In this document: piece after piece, positions 51,717-54,302 of the stretch
How positions within the stretch are numbered: position 1 is the first letter of the stretch
Layout: each line of letters opens with the position of its first letter
Source of the DNA: Achromobacter sp. UMC71
GTDB lineage: Bacteria; Pseudomonadota; Gammaproteobacteria; Burkholderiales; Burkholderiaceae_B
Assembly: GCF_014170305.1 (NCBI RefSeq)
Contig: NZ_LZZT01000002.1
Span: 1 to 54,302, forward strand
Direction: 5' to 3'
Length of the DNA: 54,302 bases
Notes under the pieces: generated by a model
Told to the model about the DNA's origin: nothing
Databases searched by the model: none
What the model saw: the letters and a program-made list of their open reading frames with translations, nothing else
Translations under genes and position numbers: made by a program

Positions 51717-52877
51717 ATGCGCCGATATTGGCTGATATTCGCTCAGGCCGTCACGGTCTGCCTGGGTATTCTATTCGTCGTGACCACCTTGCGCCCCGAC
51801 CTGCTGCGGCTGGGCGGGCCCGCTGCCGGGCCGCAGACGCCGCAGCCCGTGGTGGCGACCGGCGCGCGGCCGCTCGTGGGGGCAGTGTCGTATGCGGATG
51901 GCGTGGCGCGGGCGGCGCCGTCGGTGGTCAATGTATACACCACCAAGCACGTCGACGTGCCGCTGGTGCCGCTGCCCGAGGACCCCATCTTGCGCCAGCT
52001 GTTCGGCCAGGTGCCGGGGGTCAGCCGGCGCCAGGCCAGCACCAGCCTGGGGTCGGGCGTGGTGGTCAATCACGACGGCTTCGTGTTGACGAACTATCAC
52101 GTTGTGCAGGCGGCCGATGCCATTGAAGTCGCGCTTGCGGATGGCCGCAAGGATACGGCGAAGGTGGTCGGGGCCGATCCGGATACAGATCTGGCGGTGC
52201 TCAAGCTGTCGACGCTGCGCAATCTGCCCGCTGCCACGCTGGCGCCGGACCGCGGTCTGCGGGTGGGCGACGTGGTGTTGGCGATCGGCAATCCGTTCGG
52301 CGTGGGGCAGACGACCACGCAGGGGATTGTGTCGGCGCTGGGCCGCAACGGGCTGGGCCTGAATACCTACGAGAATTTCATCCAGACGGATGCGGCCATC
52401 AACCCGGGCAACTCGGGCGGCGCGTTGGTGGATGCACAGGGCAATCTGGTGGGCATCAACACGGCCATCTATTCGGAGTCGGGCGGATCGCTGGGCATCG
52501 GTTTTGCAACGCCGATCGATATCGCGCGCAAGGTCATGGACGAGATCGTCAAGACCGGCGGCGTCAAGCGCGGCTGGCTGGGGGTGGAGCCGCAGGACCT
52601 GACGCCGGAACTGGCGCGCGCGTTCCAGATGGAGCGCGATGCGCGTGGGGTAATCATCGCGGGTGTGCTACGCGACGGGCCAGCCGCCAAGGCCGGCCTG
52701 CGGGTTGGCGATATCGTGCAGACATTGAACGGCAAGCCGATGACGGACACCTCGGGGCTGCTGGCCGAGATCGCGCAGCTGCCGCCTGGGCAGCGCGCGA
52801 CGCTGGGGGTGTTGCGCGGCGGCAAGACGACCGAGGTGACGGTGGTGGTGGGCACGCGCCCTGGGCTGCCGCGCTGA
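51717..52877 (+). CDS. DegS/DegQ-type periplasmic serine protease
   Basis: A 386-aa S1C protease. An uncleaved N-terminal membrane anchor (residues 3-24) leads to a trypsin-like domain with His128 (TNYHVV), Asp158 (DPDTDLAVLK) and Ser233 (GNSGGALV). A single PDZ domain follows (about 285-380). One anchor plus one PDZ matches DegS/AlgW, which cleave anti-sigma-E factors, but no rseA is adjacent here. In beta-proteobacteria this protein is often simply called a trypsin-like peptidase. Its promoter must lie inside the Nif3-like gene. Confidence 0.92.
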   Translation: MRRYWLIFAQAVTVCLGILFVVTTLRPDLLRLGGPAAGPQTPQPVVATGARPLVGAVSYADGVARAAPSVVNVYTTKHVDVPLVPLPEDPILRQLFGQVPGVSRRQASTSLGSGVVVNHDGFVLTNYHVVQAADAIEVALADGRKDTAKVVGADPDTDLAVLKLSTLRNLPAATLAPDRGLRVGDVVLAIGNPFGVGQTTTQGIVSALGRNGLGLNTYENFIQTDAAINPGNSGGALVDAQGNLVGINTAIYSESGGSLGIGFATPIDIARKVMDEIVKTGGVKRGWLGVEPQDLTPELARAFQMERDARGVIIAGVLRDGPAAKAGLRVGDIVQTLNGKPMTDTSGLLAEIAQLPPGQRATLGVLRGGKTTEVTVVVGTRPGLPR

Positions 52878-52899
52878 CGCCTGACGGCGTCGCGGGGGC

Positions 52900-53331
52900 T
52901 CATGCAAGGTCCCGCTTGATGCCGGCGCGTCCCGCGGCACGTCGGGCGGCCGACTCTGGCGGGGCGGGCTTGGCTCCGGCGTCTTCGATCATCAGGCGCA
53001 CGACTTTCAGCACTTTTCTTTGGGTGGTTTCGGGCTGGCGCCGCAGCAACGCGCAGATCTCGGTGCAGTAGCCATTGGGCAAAGTATCGGGCTGCGGCAG
53101 CGTGACGCCGCCATTGGCCGGATCGGCCATGCCGTCGGTCAGCCAGGGCACGTGCGTGCCCAGTGCCTTGGCCAGCCGTAGCAAGGTGCCGCGCGTGGGC
53201 GAGTAGCGGTCTTCGCGGGTAAGGATGCGGTGGATGCAGGACTGCGGCACGCCGGAAAGGCGTGCCAGCTGGTTTTGGCTTTTGATGCCGCGCCGCCGCA
53301 TCAGGGCGCGCAGCCGGAGGGCAAGCGACAT
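52900..53331 (-). CDS. XRE-family helix-turn-helix regulator
   Basis: A 143-aa DNA-binding protein. The N-terminal 66 residues form a Cro/CI-type domain (KSQNQLARLSGVPQSCIHRI, then LLRLAKALGTHVPWLTDG). The C-terminal part is a short domain (ICALLRRQPETTQRKVLKVV) and a basic tail. Similar orphan regulators are common on beta-proteobacterial chromosomes. Its target is unknown. It converges on the DegS-like gene with a 22-base gap. Confidence 0.87.
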   Translation of the reverse strand: MSLALRLRALMRRRGIKSQNQLARLSGVPQSCIHRILTREDRYSPTRGTLLRLAKALGTHVPWLTDGMADPANGGVTLPQPDTLPNGYCTEICALLRRQPETTQRKVLKVVRLMIEDAGAKPAPPESAARRAAGRAGIKRDLA

Positions 53332-53470
53332 GGTTGCAATGTAGGATTGCAGCCCCGCCGGGACAAGCGGAAACGGTCTGCTTGTTGTGTCGCTTGCAGC
53401 CGGTGCGGCGTATTTGCGCCGCTGGCGGTCCGCCCGGGGGCCGGCCCCGGGCTGTATCAGCGGTGTCCGC

Positions 53471-54262
53471 TCAGTGGCGCTCGGTCAGCGAGGCGTCGGC
53501 CGCGGCGTCTTCGGCGCCGGGCTTGGGTGTGACCAGCCGCGCGCAGATCAGGCCTATCTCGTACAGCAGGCAAAGCGGCACGGCCAGCATGAACTGGCTG
53601 ACCACGTCGGGCGGCGTGACGACGGCGGCGATGATGAAGGCGCCCACCACCACATAGCCGCGCGCGCTCTTGAGCTTGGACAGTTCGACCACGCCCATGC
53701 GCACCAGCAGCACCACGGCCACGGGGACTTCGAACGTGATGCCGAAGGCCATGAACATCGTCATGACGAAGCTGAGGTAAGCCTCGATGTCAGGCGCCGG
53801 CGTGATGGATTGCGGCGCGAAGGTCGCGATGAAGTGAAAGACCGTGCGGAACACCACGAAATAGCAGAACGCCATGCCCGCGATGAACAGCAAGGTGCTG
53901 GAGATGATCAGCGGCAGCGCCAGGCGCTTCTCGTGTTTGTACAGGCCGGGCGCGACGAAGGCCCAGGCCTGGTAGAGCACGACCGGCAACGCCACGATGA
54001 AGGCAGCCATCATGGTGACCTTGACCGGGACCATGAAGGGCGTGATGACGCCGGTGGCGATCATGCGGGTGCCTTGCGGCAGCGAGGCCAGCATGGGCTG
54101 GGCCAGCACGTCATAGATGGCGGACGCGCCGGGGTAGATGAACAGGATGATGAATACGATCACCACCGCGGCGACCGCGCGCAGCAGGCGGGTGCGCAGT
54201 TCGACCAGGTGGGAAATGAAGCTTTCCTGCTGGCCGTCTTCTTGGGAGGCGTCCTGGGTCAC
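53471..54262 (-). CDS. tatC: Sec-independent protein translocase TatC
   Basis: A 263-aa inner-membrane receptor of the twin-arginine pathway, with six transmembrane segments. Family features: FISHLVELRTRLLRA at the N-terminus, with the conserved Glu that binds signal peptides, then PFMVPVKVTMMAAF, LYKHEKRLALPLI, SFVMTMFMAFGITFEVPVAV and AAVVTPPDVVSQF. The start is GTG, overlapping the tatB stop codon in a GTGA junction. It exports folded proteins such as the Rieske subunit. Confidence 0.96.
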   Translation of the reverse strand: MTQDASQEDGQQESFISHLVELRTRLLRAVAAVVIVFIILFIYPGASAIYDVLAQPMLASLPQGTRMIATGVITPFMVPVKVTMMAAFIVALPVVLYQAWAFVAPGLYKHEKRLALPLIISSTLLFIAGMAFCYFVVFRTVFHFIATFAPQSITPAPDIEAYLSFVMTMFMAFGITFEVPVAVVLLVRMGVVELSKLKSARGYVVVGAFIIAAVVTPPDVVSQFMLAVPLCLLYEIGLICARLVTPKPGAEDAAADASLTERH

Positions 54263-54302
54263 GTTGTCGTTCCGGAGGGCGTGGCGGGCTTGGCCGGGGG
54301 GG
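54259..54302 (-). CDS. tatB: TatB, last 14 codons
   Basis: Only the 3' end is in the window. It encodes a Pro/Ala/Thr-rich tail ending PPAKPATPSGTTT and a TGA that overlaps the tatC GTG start. TatB tails are low in complexity, so the call rests mainly on position before tatC in the usual tatABC order. Confidence 0.6.
   Translation of the reverse strand, partial: PPAKPATPSGTTT

Noticed and set aside
1..54302. CRISPR array, insertion sequence or prophage
   Set aside because: I saw no regularly spaced repeats, transposase, integrase or phage structural genes anywhere in the window.

Overview
This is a GC-rich, densely coded chromosomal segment of a betaproteobacterium, most likely Achromobacter or a close Alcaligenaceae relative (Bordetella type). 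The evidence is a Bug-family tricarboxylate receptor, a long-form LeuA, a petABC-sspAB block, beta-proteobacterial Bfr/Bfd, and many LysR, EamA and ABC-transport genes. No prophage, insertion sequence, CRISPR array or rRNA is seen. Two tRNA genes (Asn GTT, Thr TGT) are present. The start calls are mine, made from ribosome binding sites and family N-termini; several long open frames are trimmed.

Layout. (1) 1-3070: a SPOR/FtsN-like gene cut by the left edge, argS, a DUF1840 gene and a small unknown. (2) 3079-9149: one minus-strand operon of a LacI regulator, a GpdQ-type glycerophosphodiesterase and an sn-glycerol-3-phosphate ABC importer (ugpC-B-A-E), with a perfect palindromic LacI-type operator before the regulator. 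(3) 9427-14810: an amidase, leuA with a probable leucine-codon leader, a Bug receptor and a membrane protein. (4) 14830-19534: rpoN, then bfd and bfr (iron storage, each with a Fur-like site), separated by a LysR gene and an EamA exporter gene. (5) 19569-24205: a proline-rich exported unknown, prfC, a LysE/RhtB exporter and the DEAD-box helicase rhlE, which uses a TTG start. (6) 24512-27550: two tandem DUF945/YdgA paralogues. (7) 27591-34221: a dipeptide-type ABC importer operon ending in a metal-dependent amidohydrolase. (8) 34497-37308: a DUF2868 membrane protein overlapping a DUF3482 GTPase. (9) 37421-42134: an AraC regulator, an EamA exporter, a PLP enzyme next to a RidA protein, and a LysR regulator. 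(10) 42268-44618: tRNA-Asn, a GntP permease, a ~600-base relic-like patch and tRNA-Thr. (11) 44800-54302: a Sel1-repeat protein, sspB-sspA, petC-petB-petA (cytochrome bc1), mscL, a Nif3-like protein, a DegS/DegQ-type protease, an XRE regulator, tatC and the tail of tatB.

How parts fit together. The ugp operon probably imports glycerol-3-phosphate or its diesters and cleaves the diesters inside the cell. The Dpp-like importer probably brings in peptides or related amides for the co-transcribed amidohydrolase. Bfd and Bfr act together in iron release and storage. The Rieske protein carries a twin-arginine signal, and the tat genes lie about 3 kb away.

The items I would look at first are the leuA leader (a 41-codon peptide with three rare CTA codons near its end, followed by a multi-branched element), the predicted leaderless Fur-controlled bfd mRNA, the DUF2868/DUF3482 pair, and the small relic next to tRNA-Thr.
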